A stretch of DNA of 20,887 nucleotides from an uncultured Eggerthellaceae bacterium. Its GTDB lineage: Bacteria > Actinomycetota > Coriobacteriia > Coriobacteriales > Eggerthellaceae. Within the stretch, counting starts at the first letter, position 1. Each line of letters begins with the position of its first letter. The DNA lies in contig CAUEBO010000049.1 in NCBI GenBank assembly GCA_958454405.1, positions 1-20,887 of the forward strand, written 5' to 3'. Below the pieces are notes generated by a model, which did no database searches, was not told the origin of the DNA, and saw nothing but the letters and a program-made list of their open reading frames with translations. Made by a program: the position numbers and the translations under genes. This document shows positions 1 to 8,054 of the stretch, in pieces.

Positions 1-1301
1 TCTCGCCGCTCGACTGCATGGGCTGCGGCGTGTGCGTGAACGTGTGCCCGTCCGATTCGCTGGCCATGGTGGATACCGACAGCCAGCTGGCCCAGCAGGA
101 GGTCTTCGACTACTGCGTGGACAACGTGGCAGACAAGCCCGAGCTTGCGGACGCCACGGTGAAGGGCAGCCAGTTCAAGCAGCCGCTGCTTGAGTTCTCC
201 GGCGCGTGCGCCGGGTGCGCCGAAACGGCGTACGCGAAGCTGGTCACCCAGATGTTCGGCGATCGCATGTTCATCACGAACGCCACGGGCTGCTCGTCCA
301 TCTGGGGCGGCCCGGCGGCCACCTCGCCCTACACGGTGAATGCCGAGGGCCGCGGGCCTGCCTGGTCGAACTCCCTGTTCGAGGACAACGCCGAGCACGG
401 TTTGGGCATGCTGCTGGGCCACGAGGCCGTGCGCAACCGCCTGGTCGGCCTGCTGGAGGAAATGGCCGCAAGCGACAAGACCCCGGCTGATACGAAGGCG
501 CTCATCGCGACCTATATGGAAACGCTGGCCGACGGCGACGCCAATGCCGCAGCCGCCGAGGCGCTCATCCCTGCGCTTGAAGCCGCGGCCGTCGACGGCT
601 GCCCTGTGGCGCCTGAGATTCTGGAGAACAAAGAGTACCTCTCGAAGAAGTCCGTCTGGATCTTCGGCGGCGACGGCTGGGCCTACGACATCGGCTACGG
701 CGGCCTCGACCATGTGCTGGCCTCCGGCGAGGACGTGAACGTGTTCGTGTTCGACACCGAAGTGTACTCGAACACGGGCGGCCAGGCGTCGAAGGCCACC
801 AACATCGGCCAGGTCGCCGAGTTCGCGGCCGCCGGCAAGGACATCAAGAAGAAGAGCCTCACCGAGATCGCCATGGCGTACGGTTACGTGTACGTGGCGC
901 AGGTGGCCATGGGCGCGAAGCCGGCCCAGACCATCAAGGCCATCGCCGAGGCGGAGGCGTATCCCGGGCCGTCGCTCATCATCGGCTACTCGCCGTGCGA
1001 GATGCACTCCATCAAGGGCGGCATGGCGAACTGCCAGGACGAGATGAAGAAGGCCGTCGACTGCGGCTACTGGAACCTGTTCCGCTTCAACCCGGCGGCC
1101 GAGCCCGGCAAGAAGTTCGTGCTCGACTCCAAGGAGCCTGCGGGCGGCTACCAGGAGTTCCTCATGAACGAAGCCCGCTACAGCCGTTTGACCCGCGAGT
1201 TCCCCGAGCGCGCCAGCGAGCTGTTCGAGCGCAACGAGCAGGCGGCCATGGACCGCTACCAGCACCTGCTCAAGCTCAAGGACGTGTACGCCGAGGCATA
1301 A
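1..1301 (+). CDS. nifJ: Pyruvate:ferredoxin (flavodoxin) oxidoreductase, C-terminal part (5' end outside window)
   Basis: This enzyme oxidises pyruvate and CoA to acetyl-CoA and CO2 and passes electrons to ferredoxin or flavodoxin in the cytoplasm. The window opens inside the gene, with the reading frame starting at base 3. The first codons encode the end of the 2x[4Fe-4S] ferredoxin domain (CMGCGVCVNVCP, a CX2CX2CX3CP motif). The C-terminal thiamine-diphosphate domain follows, with ACAGCAETAYAKL, the conserved ATGCSSIWGG and the TPP/Mg motif GDGWAYDIGYGG, then the family-typical EVYSNTGGQASKAT. About 430 residues are present, against roughly 1,170-1,200 for the whole homodimeric enzyme, so nearly two thirds lie upstream. 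The ATG at 18 is internal and is not a start. The gene ends TAA and is followed by a strong hairpin terminator. It is convergent with the ETF alpha gene. GC is high (42 of 60 bases in 661-720). Identification is secure; the ferredoxin versus flavodoxin partner is not visible. Confidence 0.96.
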   Translation, partial: SPLDCMGCGVCVNVCPSDSLAMVDTDSQLAQQEVFDYCVDNVADKPELADATVKGSQFKQPLLEFSGACAGCAETAYAKLVTQMFGDRMFITNATGCSSIWGGPAATSPYTVNAEGRGPAWSNSLFEDNAEHGLGMLLGHEAVRNRLVGLLEEMAASDKTPADTKALIATYMETLADGDANAAAAEALIPALEAAAVDGCPVAPEILENKEYLSKKSVWIFGGDGWAYDIGYGGLDHVLASGEDVNVFVFDTEVYSNTGGQASKATNIGQVAEFAAAGKDIKKKSLTEIAMAYGYVYVAQVAMGAKPAQTIKAIAEAEAYPGPSLIIGYSPCEMHSIKGGMANCQDEMKKAVDCGYWNLFRFNPAAEPGKKFVLDSKEPAGGYQEFLMNEARYSRLTREFPERASELFERNEQAAMDRYQHLLKLKDVYAEA

Positions 1302-1348
1302 TAGTCTCGGTCGAAGCAACAGAGAGCCGCATCGAAAGCCCCGACGAG

Positions 1349-1390
1349 AAAGAGCTGGAACCCGCAACGGATTCCAGCTCTTTTGATTTT
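1349..1390 (+). terminator. Rho-independent terminator of nifJ
   Basis: A perfect 12-bp stem, AAAGAGCTGGAA (1349-1360) pairing with TTCCAGCTCTTT (1372-1383), encloses an 11-nt loop. It is followed by a T-rich tail (TTTTGATTTT at 1381-1390). It lies 48 bases past the nifJ stop codon. The adenines before the left arm could give weak termination of the opposing ETF operon as well. Confidence 0.9.
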
Positions 1391-1427
1391 GCGAGTGGAG
1401 AGACCGCGCAGCCTCGTGCTGGGGTGT

Positions 1428-2312
1428 CTACAGAGCTGCTAGCAAAGCGGGCAAAACATCCTTGATGTCACCGACCAGACCGAAGTCGCACTGCTTGAAT
1501 ACGGCGGCGTTCCGATCCTTGTTGATGGCGAACAAAGCGTCTGCACGATTGCAGCCGACCATATGCTGCATCTGGCCGGAGATTCCCACAGCTACATAAA
1601 CTTTTGGCGAAAGCATCAGGCCGGAAACGCCGATGTACGTTTCGGTCGGCAGCCAGTCGACGCCTTCGGTAAGGGGGCGGGAGCAGCCTAAACCAGCGCC
1701 GAGCTTGTCGCAAAGGGCGCACGCGAGATCAAGGTCGGCTTTCTCGGCGAAGCCGCGACCGGCAGCCACCACGACGTCAGCTTTATTCAAATCAACACCC
1801 GACTTTTCGATCGGCTTTACGGAAACCAACTTCACGGCATGAGCCGGAGCGACCCAGGCCACCTCCTCGACAGCGTTGGCGCCAGATGCGACGGCGTCGG
1901 CGAAAACACCTGCGGAGACAGTGTAGATAGCCACGGATGCAATGGATTTTTGAACACGCTCGGCGAGGCCGCCGAAATACAAGCTCCGGGCACCCTCGGC
2001 TGCAAACTCCATGACATCGGTAATCGTGGAAGTATCGGCATGTGCTGCCAACCGACCCGCAATGGACTTCATATGGCGAGTGGGCTCAACAAGCACAACT
2101 GCGGGCTGCTCGGCATCGAACACGGACAAAACGGTTGCCGCAGCGTCATCGAGAACGAAACTCTCGGGGACGGCAATGCTGGCGATTTTATCAGCTACAG
2201 CCTCGGGGGCCTCGCCAAAGGAGACGAGGACAACCTCGTCGCTCATAGTGCGGGCACCTGCGGCAAGTTCGCGCGCTGCCTCGGTGTGCTCGGCAATGAC
2301 AAGTGATTTCAT
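1428..2312 (-). CDS. etfA: Electron transfer flavoprotein alpha subunit (EtfA/FixB-like)
   Basis: This is the FAD-binding large subunit of an ETF heterodimer that shuttles electrons to or from an acyl-CoA dehydrogenase. The product has 294 residues, slightly short of the usual 310-330. The C-terminal FAD domain is clear: VVAAGRGF, then SGQMQHMVG (about 245-253), AINKD (about 262-266) and a late DFGLVGDIKDVLP segment, the standard ETF-alpha signature. The start MKSLVIAEHT at 2312 is chosen because family homology begins there and AAAGG lies 12-16 bases upstream. A longer in-frame extension would overlap the upstream ETF beta gene and has no family character. It is the last gene of the minus-strand operon, 52 bp after etfB. 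Its order (beta then alpha) and the CaiA/B/C-like neighbours match E. coli fixA-fixB. Whether it is a bifurcating ETF cannot be decided by eye. Confidence 0.93.
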   Translation of the reverse strand: MKSLVIAEHTEAARELAAGARTMSDEVVLVSFGEAPEAVADKIASIAVPESFVLDDAAATVLSVFDAEQPAVVLVEPTRHMKSIAGRLAAHADTSTITDVMEFAAEGARSLYFGGLAERVQKSIASVAIYTVSAGVFADAVASGANAVEEVAWVAPAHAVKLVSVKPIEKSGVDLNKADVVVAAGRGFAEKADLDLACALCDKLGAGLGCSRPLTEGVDWLPTETYIGVSGLMLSPKVYVAVGISGQMQHMVGCNRADALFAINKDRNAAVFKQCDFGLVGDIKDVLPALLAAL

Positions 2313-2364
2313 GGGCGTTCTAGCCTTTCTTTCGAAGAGCATGCCTATCGAAAAGCATGCAAGG

Positions 2365-3120
2365 TTACAGGGCGGCCTTAAGGGCTGCAGCGAACTGTTC
2401 GATTGCGCCATCCGTGGAGGCATCGAGAATCTCAAGCTTGCGGGAAGCCTGTTCGGGGGCCCTGCAAGAGATAGTCTCAAGGGATGCTTCGGCGACCGCG
2501 TCGGCCCTCGACACGTTCATCGGCTTCTTGCCGGCCGACAAGATGTCCCTCATGCCGGGAATGCGAGGTAAGGCCGCATCCGGGGAGACGGAAACAACGG
2601 CAGGCAAAGGTACTTCGACAATCTCAACAACATCCTCAAGGGTGCGTTCGACAAGGAGGGTAGGGCCCTGGGCTTCGATTTTCGTGACTCCGTTGACGAA
2701 CGGCACATCGAGCTTCGCGGCCAGCTGCACGTCGACTTGCTGAGCATAGTTGTCCGCAGAGCCGTCGCCGCACAGGATCAAGTCGTATTCCCCAATCTGA
2801 GCCGTCAAGGCGACAAGGGCTTCGGCGGTAGCACGGGCGTCCATGTCGGCGCAAGCGTCGTCGGCAACCATGAAAAGCTCGTCGATGCCACGGGCGAGAA
2901 TGTTCTTCTTTAGCTTTGAGTCATCAATGGAGGCTGGACCGGCGGTTATGACGACTGCTGATGATCCTTCGTGCGCGGTTAACTGGGCTGCCGCCTCGAT
3001 TGCATTCAGATCGTAGACGGATGCGATATCCTTTGCATGGGAGTAGTCCAAAGAACCATCGCTGGTAACCGAAATGTCCTGGTCGTCGGGAACCACCTTG
3101 CATGCCGCAATCACTTTCAT
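2365..3120 (-). CDS. etfB: Electron transfer flavoprotein beta subunit (EtfB/FixA-like)
   Basis: This is the small ETF subunit, 251 residues (E. coli FixA is about 256), which binds the second nucleotide (AMP or FAD) and docks on the dehydrogenase. The N-terminus MKVIAACKVVPDD, the segment DLNAIEAAAQLTA (about 38-50) and the CGDGSADNYAQQVDVQLAAK motif (about 117-136) are typical of ETF beta. The ATG at 3120 is preceded by GGAAGGAAAT, a good ribosome-binding site. It lies upstream of and is cotranscribed with etfA. A 129-bp gap containing a 10-bp hairpin separates it from the acyl-CoA ligase, so the ETF pair may be expressed at a different level from the rest of the operon. No FixC- or FixX-type gene follows. 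Confidence 0.94.
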   Translation of the reverse strand: MKVIAACKVVPDDQDISVTSDGSLDYSHAKDIASVYDLNAIEAAAQLTAHEGSSAVVITAGPASIDDSKLKKNILARGIDELFMVADDACADMDARATAEALVALTAQIGEYDLILCGDGSADNYAQQVDVQLAAKLDVPFVNGVTKIEAQGPTLLVERTLEDVVEIVEVPLPAVVSVSPDAALPRIPGMRDILSAGKKPMNVSRADAVAEASLETISCRAPEQASRKLEILDASTDGAIEQFAAALKAAL

Positions 3121-3205
3121 AGTATTTCCTTCCGTATTTCCGTTTCAGGCACGGCGGGTCGGACCCATCGGCCTGGTCTGATGTTTGTTGTTTGAAGGGT
3201 CTTTC

Positions 3206-3231
3206 GCCGTGCTCACGCGCATGAGCACGGC
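3206..3231 (-). other. Intercistronic hairpin between ligase and ETF beta genes
   Basis: A perfect 10-bp inverted repeat, GCCGTGCTCA (3206-3215) and TGAGCACGGC (3222-3231), has a 6-nt loop. Read on the minus strand it is followed by GAAAGACC rather than a U-tract, so it is not a standard intrinsic terminator. It could be a processing or mRNA-stabilising structure, or a partial attenuator that sets ETF expression apart from the upstream genes. Confidence 0.55.
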
Positions 3232-3249
3232 TTTACCATGCAGAAAACG

Positions 3250-4797
3250 TCATCGAATCCCTGCCGCAACATCAAGAAGGTTTTGCTTCGAAATCTTCCC
3301 TGCGGCATTCCGCTCGAGGGATTCGAGAAAAACAACGCGCTTGGGTCTTTTGTAGCGCGCCAGCTCCCGAGCGCAGAAATCAATGATTTCCTCGGGGGTG
3401 ATCGATGAACCGCTCGCGGGCACAACAAAGGCGACCAGTGCTTCGCCCCAATGATCATCCGGAACGCCGATCACCGCGGCGTCGGCGATATCGGCTCCCA
3501 TGGACTCGATGCACTGAACCACTTCAAGTGGGTACACGTTTTCCCCACCGGTGATGATCATATTGTTCTTCCGGTCAAGGAGCTTCAGATAGCCGTCCTC
3601 ACTAAGAGCCCCTACGTCGCCAGTCGAATACCAACCGTCGTTCAGCACTTGAGCTGTGCGCTCTTCGTCTTTCAGATACCCCGACATGATCGTCGGCGTT
3701 TTCACGAACACTTCTCCCGGCTCGTCTGCTTTGCAGACTTCCCCAGAAAGATTAACAAGTCTCAGCTCAACGCCAGGAATCGGACGGCCCACCGTTTTTA
3801 ACCTGTCCGCGTGCAGATGATCGTCGGGCTTCAGGACGGTTATCAGGCCGGCTGTCTCCGTCATGCCGTAACCCTGGTACATGCCGCAACGGGGGAACAC
3901 GTCGTGCATGCAGTCGAGAAGCCTCGCGTCGGCAGGCTCTCCACCGTAGATTATCCCGCGCAGCGAATCGACGGCCAAGCCCTTTTCCTCTGCATGTCGC
4001 AGGAAATCGCGCAGGGTGCATGGGACAAGGCCCGTCCTTGTTACGCCATGGTGCCTGATTGTCTTCTCGAGGTATTCCGGCTTGCTGGATTCCGCCATCA
4101 CAAGCTCGGCGCCCAGAGAGAGAAACGTGTAGACGCCTGTCGAAGTCACATGGAAAAGGGGCAGCACACACAAGTACACATCGTCGCTCGTGAAATCAAG
4201 TGCCAAAATGTCCTTGCTGATGCGCGACAGGATGGCTTCGTGGGAAAGCATCACGCCTTTAGGGACGCTTGTCGTGCCGCTCGTATACATTTGCAGCGCA
4301 AGATTGCCCTCGTTTTGCAAACATCCGTCTTTAAGGGGATGATTCCTCTCGATGAGCGATTCGTAATCGAGGAATTCCCGAGGCAGCACGTGCGCGCAGG
4401 CAGACCGCCCGGTCATGAGCATGATCGGTTTGCTTGTAAGCGCAAGAACCTCATCGTGAAGAGAATCGACCAAGTCCGAGGCGATCGCCACCACGCGAGG
4501 GTGTGATCTGTCGAGCAGCTTTGCAATCATGCGCGGGGCAAGCCGCGTGTTGTGCTGCTCGCAAACCGCGCCTATGTGGGCGCAAGCGAGTACAAGCTCT
4601 ATGCTGGCATTCGAATTGCAGCCAATAAAAGCCACGCGATCGCCAACACGAACGCCCCGATCGAGCAGACCGGCGGCAAGCCGGTCCACTCGATCCTTCA
4701 GCTCTTCGTAGGTGTAGCTTTTCCCAGCAGAGCGAATGGCAACCTTGCGAGGGCAGCGCGACAAGGGTTCCTTCAATATGTCGTAGAGACTGCTCAC
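3250..4797 (-). CDS. AMP-forming acyl-CoA ligase (CaiC-like role)
   Basis: This 515-residue member of the ANL superfamily activates a carboxylic acid with ATP and CoA through an acyl-adenylate. The phosphate-binding P-loop YTSGTTSVPKG is at residues 171-181. The motifs YGMTETAG and STGDVGALSEDGYLKLLDRK (hinge region) and the C-terminal catalytic lysine in NAAGKISKQ (K501) are all intact, so the enzyme should be active. The start is GTG at 4797. It overlaps the stop codon of the CaiB-like gene (GTGA arrangement), which implies translational coupling, and no separate Shine-Dalgarno is evident. In E. coli, CaiC does this job for carnitine, crotonobetaine and gamma-butyrobetaine. The substrate here cannot be read from the sequence. 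Family is certain and pathway role is inferred from neighbours. Confidence 0.93.
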   Translation of the reverse strand: MSSLYDILKEPLSRCPRKVAIRSAGKSYTYEELKDRVDRLAAGLLDRGVRVGDRVAFIGCNSNASIELVLACAHIGAVCEQHNTRLAPRMIAKLLDRSHPRVVAIASDLVDSLHDEVLALTSKPIMLMTGRSACAHVLPREFLDYESLIERNHPLKDGCLQNEGNLALQMYTSGTTSVPKGVMLSHEAILSRISKDILALDFTSDDVYLCVLPLFHVTSTGVYTFLSLGAELVMAESSKPEYLEKTIRHHGVTRTGLVPCTLRDFLRHAEEKGLAVDSLRGIIYGGEPADARLLDCMHDVFPRCGMYQGYGMTETAGLITVLKPDDHLHADRLKTVGRPIPGVELRLVNLSGEVCKADEPGEVFVKTPTIMSGYLKDEERTAQVLNDGWYSTGDVGALSEDGYLKLLDRKNNMIITGGENVYPLEVVQCIESMGADIADAAVIGVPDDHWGEALVAFVVPASGSSITPEEIIDFCARELARYKRPKRVVFLESLERNAAGKISKQNLLDVAAGIR

Positions 4798-6038
4798 TTC
4801 AGTGCGCTTACATAATCAGTCTTGCGCAGGACGCCCTTCTCGTACAAATCAGCGATAGCGGCTTCATCCTCGATGCCAAGCTCACCCAAGATGTCGTCGT
4901 TGTCCATGCCTTGAGACGGGCATCCGCGCCAAATCTGGGTGGGGCTGTTCTTCCAGCGCGGAACGGCGTTCACGCCCTTGATGTGCTTGCCGTTGACAGT
5001 ATCCCATTCCGTCCAGGTTTCACGAGCGAGATAGTGCGGATGGTTTTCCATCATTTCGTAGTTCATGACAACAGCGCAAGGAACGCCGATTCTTGCGAAC
5101 TCCCTATCGACCTCATCGGCCGTATGGGCCATGCAGTAATCCTTGATGGCCTGCTCCCACGTGCCGGAAATGGGGTTATCCCATGTGATGCCGGGCACGC
5201 CTTCGGGGAAGAATTCGCTGCCGTATTCAAAGCCGAGGAAATCACACAATGCTTTGACCGGGCCGGGGCCTGTGCAGAGCATGTTGATGCCGGCGCCGTC
5301 TCCGCATTCGAAGTAGCCGGCAGGGCCGATAAGCGTGCTCGGTGCTCCATAGCCTCGCACAACCTGCTCGCGACCTTCAAACCACAGGCCGAACTGACCG
5401 GCTTGACAGCGCACGGTTGCCTCGTACTGAGCCAAATCGAAGCTGTCGCCCGTGCCGGTCTTGAGGGCTTTGACATAGCCGGCCAAGGCGGAGCCGTAGG
5501 CGAAAAGGCCTGCGTAGTAGTCGGTTACGAACTTCTGAATCCACAAAGGCACGGAGTCTTCAAAGCCATTCAGGTACATCAAACCAGAGAATGCCAAGAC
5601 GGTTGGGTCGTAACCGGCGCGCCTTGTGTACTCGGGATCGCCGGTCTGGCCATACCCGGACATATGCCCAATAACCAGCTTGGGATTGACTTCCCAAAGA
5701 GCCTCGTCGGAATAGCCCCACGTATCCCACTGGCAATCGCGAGATGCCTCGATGAAGATATCCGTATCCTCCATGAGTTTCAAGAACACCTCTTTGCCCT
5801 CGGGCTGACGAACGTCGAGCATGATGGTGCGCATGTTGCGGCGCTCGTTCTCGACGCCCCATCCGTTGTTGGTCCAACGCAGGGAGTCGAGGCCTTTGGG
5901 GGATTCGAGCCAAATCACGTCCGCGCCGTTGTCGGCAAACAGGGATCCTGCGAACGGGCCTGCAGTAGAAACGGCGGCAACGACGACCTTGCATCCCTCA
6001 AGAACGCCGAAGGAGGGCATATCTGCTCGCTTAACCAT
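4794..6038 (-). CDS. Type III CoA-transferase, CaiB-like
   Basis: This 414-residue family III CoA-transferase would move CoA from a product thioester to the incoming acid, saving ATP once the cycle is primed. It resembles E. coli CaiB along its length: AGPFAGSLFADNGADVIWLE (27-46), LKLMEDTDIFIEAS (87-99), NPKLVIGHMSGYGQ (118-131) and IWRGCPSQGMD near the C-terminus. The catalytic aspartate that forms the acyl anhydride is D173 in FVTDYYAGL, aligned from memory with CaiB D169. The ATG at 6038 has AAAGGAG nine bases upstream. The gene starts 14 bp after the FAD oxidoreductase stop and overlaps the ligase start. Clostridial FldA (aryl-acrylate metabolism) belongs to the same family and is an alternative model. 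The substrate is unknown. Confidence 0.93.
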   Translation of the reverse strand: MVKRADMPSFGVLEGCKVVVAAVSTAGPFAGSLFADNGADVIWLESPKGLDSLRWTNNGWGVENERRNMRTIMLDVRQPEGKEVFLKLMEDTDIFIEASRDCQWDTWGYSDEALWEVNPKLVIGHMSGYGQTGDPEYTRRAGYDPTVLAFSGLMYLNGFEDSVPLWIQKFVTDYYAGLFAYGSALAGYVKALKTGTGDSFDLAQYEATVRCQAGQFGLWFEGREQVVRGYGAPSTLIGPAGYFECGDGAGINMLCTGPGPVKALCDFLGFEYGSEFFPEGVPGITWDNPISGTWEQAIKDYCMAHTADEVDREFARIGVPCAVVMNYEMMENHPHYLARETWTEWDTVNGKHIKGVNAVPRWKNSPTQIWRGCPSQGMDNDDILGELGIEDEAAIADLYEKGVLRKTDYVSALK

Positions 6039-6052
6039 ACCAATCAGCTCCT

Positions 6053-7423
6053 TTATGCAACGTAATTATCGAAGAACTCCATTGCGGAATTGGCGCACAT
6101 TTCCAGGCCGACGCCGGCACCGCCCGCTTCCGCGCCGACGATGTAGAGGCCCTCGAGCGGAGTTTTAATCGCCGGCCGATGATTGCCAGCTTGGCCCGCG
6201 GCCTGGGCAATGCCAATCCCAGCACCCTCTTCGCCCATATCGCGAGCCGCATCGGAGGGGTAAACGCGCTCGGTGAACACAACGTGGTCACGCAAACCGG
6301 GGAAATACGTCTCGGCGTTCGCGATGGCGGCGTCAAGGATTGCAGGGCACAGAGACTCGTCGATGCCGTAAGGAACGGCGCTGCCGATAGCGATGAGCTG
6401 CTTGCCCTCGGGTGCCAACGTGGGATCGAAGCTCGTGGGAACAACGACGAACGAATTCAAGTCCTCGGGAAGCTCGCCACGGCAGAGGATATCATAGTAC
6501 TCACGAGGAGGCAGCGACGAGAAGTTGCTCAGCATGTGAATGTCGGGGCTGATGACCGTGTCCAGAGCGAAGCGGGCAAGAAGGGAGATCATCGAGTACT
6601 GCAAGTCTTTGACGTACTGCACGTACTCGTCGTCGAAGTGCTCAGGACCGACAAGCTCCAAAACGGTCTGCTTGATGTCGGAGTTTGAAACGATGTAGTC
6701 TGCGCGGTGCTCCTCGCCGCCGGCGATGATGCCAACGGCCTTGCCGTCCTCCACGATGACCTTGGTAACTGGAGTCCCCACATGCAACTCCGCGCCGTAT
6801 TTTTCCAACCCGTCGACATATGCCTGAACGATGGCGCCGCAGCCGCCGGCAGGATATCCGGACGCATGAGCTTCGGCTTCCCATTTCATGCATCGGCAGA
6901 ATTCGCCCGCGGAAAGGATGTATTCGGGGATGCAGCAGTAAATATAGCCGACCTGGCTTATGCAGGCGTGGACGAGCGGGTTCGTGCTGAAGCGGTTCAG
7001 GTATTCCTCCAGCGTGCTGTCGTCCAGCTCGTGCATTTCCTCGTCGGTCATGTCCTTTACGCCCATAACCAAGTTCATAACGGCGGCAAAATCCTCATCG
7101 GGAACGCGACCCTTCAGATCCTGGGGAAATTTGAATATTTCACCGCCGGTGCTCTGCACGGGCCGAACTTTGGTGAACTCAAGAGTGTTTTCAACACCGC
7201 AGCGATCGAGTAATTGCACGAGCGGGCCTTTCGGGCCGCGAGAAATAAGATGCACGCCGTAATCGACCTTGAAATCATCGCGCTGCCTCGAGCCGAGACG
7301 GCCGCCCGGTCGTTCATTCTTTTCAAAGACGGCGACCTTCTTGCCTGCGCTTGCCATAAGCAGGGCGGATGCCAAGCCGCCGATACCCGCTCCCAGAACC
7401 ACCGCATCGTAGTGCTTTGCCAT
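6053..7423 (-). CDS. FAD-dependent oxidoreductase of the phytoene desaturase (CrtI)-like family
   Basis: This 456-residue flavoprotein has an N-terminal Rossmann dinucleotide motif, GAGIGG (11-16), followed by FEKNERPGGR (33-42). The C-terminal FAD motif includes GLYIVGAEAGGAGVG. Together these are the layout of the CrtI/retinol-saturase/amine-oxidase-like superfamily. There is no signal peptide or obvious transmembrane helix. The start at 7423 has AAAGGGGA upstream. It sits mid-operon between the thioesterase and the CaiB-like gene. Its place in an otherwise cai/fix-like operon is where an electron-transfer flavoprotein partner such as FixC might be expected, but this protein is not recognisably FixC and has no ferredoxin-like FixX neighbour. 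It may act directly on the substrate (a second double-bond redox step) or relay electrons from ETF. Family confident, role unknown. Confidence 0.88.
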   Translation of the reverse strand: MAKHYDAVVLGAGIGGLASALLMASAGKKVAVFEKNERPGGRLGSRQRDDFKVDYGVHLISRGPKGPLVQLLDRCGVENTLEFTKVRPVQSTGGEIFKFPQDLKGRVPDEDFAAVMNLVMGVKDMTDEEMHELDDSTLEEYLNRFSTNPLVHACISQVGYIYCCIPEYILSAGEFCRCMKWEAEAHASGYPAGGCGAIVQAYVDGLEKYGAELHVGTPVTKVIVEDGKAVGIIAGGEEHRADYIVSNSDIKQTVLELVGPEHFDDEYVQYVKDLQYSMISLLARFALDTVISPDIHMLSNFSSLPPREYYDILCRGELPEDLNSFVVVPTSFDPTLAPEGKQLIAIGSAVPYGIDESLCPAILDAAIANAETYFPGLRDHVVFTERVYPSDAARDMGEEGAGIGIAQAAGQAGNHRPAIKTPLEGLYIVGAEAGGAGVGLEMCANSAMEFFDNYVA

Positions 7424-7510
7424 ATCGTTCCCCTTTCAGGTGAATGTTCTTTCCAAAACCGCGCTCATGGAAACGTGCGGTTCCTCTTGTCGACTCAACC
7501 CCCGAATCGA

Positions 7511-7978
7511 CTATGCCATCATGTCCGCTGTGAACGGAAGGACATAGACTGTAGAGGTTGCCTTGGCAACTTCAACCCCATCGGTGTCGTTGATGGTCAT
7601 CTCGACCTCCATGCGGCCGCGGCCACGCTCTTTAATGGGAGCGATCTTTTCCGCCGCCTCTTTTTCGGTCCACTCGATATCAACCACAATGTCCTTTTTG
7701 GTGGGCTTCAGGTAGCTGATCTCGAAATTGCTTACGATTGGAACGAACTCGTCCAATCCGTATGTGCACATGAACTGAGCCCCAGCCGCAAGTTCTGCCA
7801 AGACGAACAGAGATCCTGCATAGACGGTGCCCACGTGATTCATGTGCAAGCCCGCTGTTTCGCACGAGATCTTAACATGACGCTCGTCGAGGACGAGGTT
7901 GTTGAACTTGCCCTCGGATACCCACTTGATAGGATTATGGGCGAGCGCTCCACGTACTTTTTCAATATCGACAGCCAT
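7511..7978 (-). CDS. Hotdog-fold acyl-CoA thioesterase (PaaI/DUF4442-like)
   Basis: This 155-residue single hotdog-domain protein carries the motif NHVGTVYAGSLFVLAE (about 47-62), typical of PaaI/YiiD-C-type thioesterases. The central helix region LAELAAGAQF and the later strand EISYLKPTKKD fit the same fold. It probably hydrolyses acyl-CoA, releasing product or rescuing trapped CoA. The ATG at 7978 (MAVDIEKV) is chosen over an upstream in-frame ATG at 8005 because GAAAGGAAA sits just before it. It lies between the acyl-CoA dehydrogenase (76 bp) and the FAD oxidoreductase (87 bp). A weak stem (7457-7482) lies in the second gap. Thioesterases are not part of the classical caiTABCDE operon, so this is one way the cluster departs from that model. 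Confidence 0.85.
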   Translation of the reverse strand: MAVDIEKVRGALAHNPIKWVSEGKFNNLVLDERHVKISCETAGLHMNHVGTVYAGSLFVLAELAAGAQFMCTYGLDEFVPIVSNFEISYLKPTKKDIVVDIEWTEKEAAEKIAPIKERGRGRMEVEMTINDTDGVEVAKATSTVYVLPFTADMMA

Positions 7979-8054
7979 AACCGGTTTCCTTTCGTAGAGA
8001 TACATGGGCTCTTTGACTCGAGAAGGTGACTCGTCTCTTTTTGAATCGGTTCGC

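Noticed and set aside
4911..6065. 384-codon plus-strand open frame opposite the CaiB-like gene
   Set aside because: Its product has no family features, whereas the minus strand encodes an intact CoA-transferase with catalytic aspartate.
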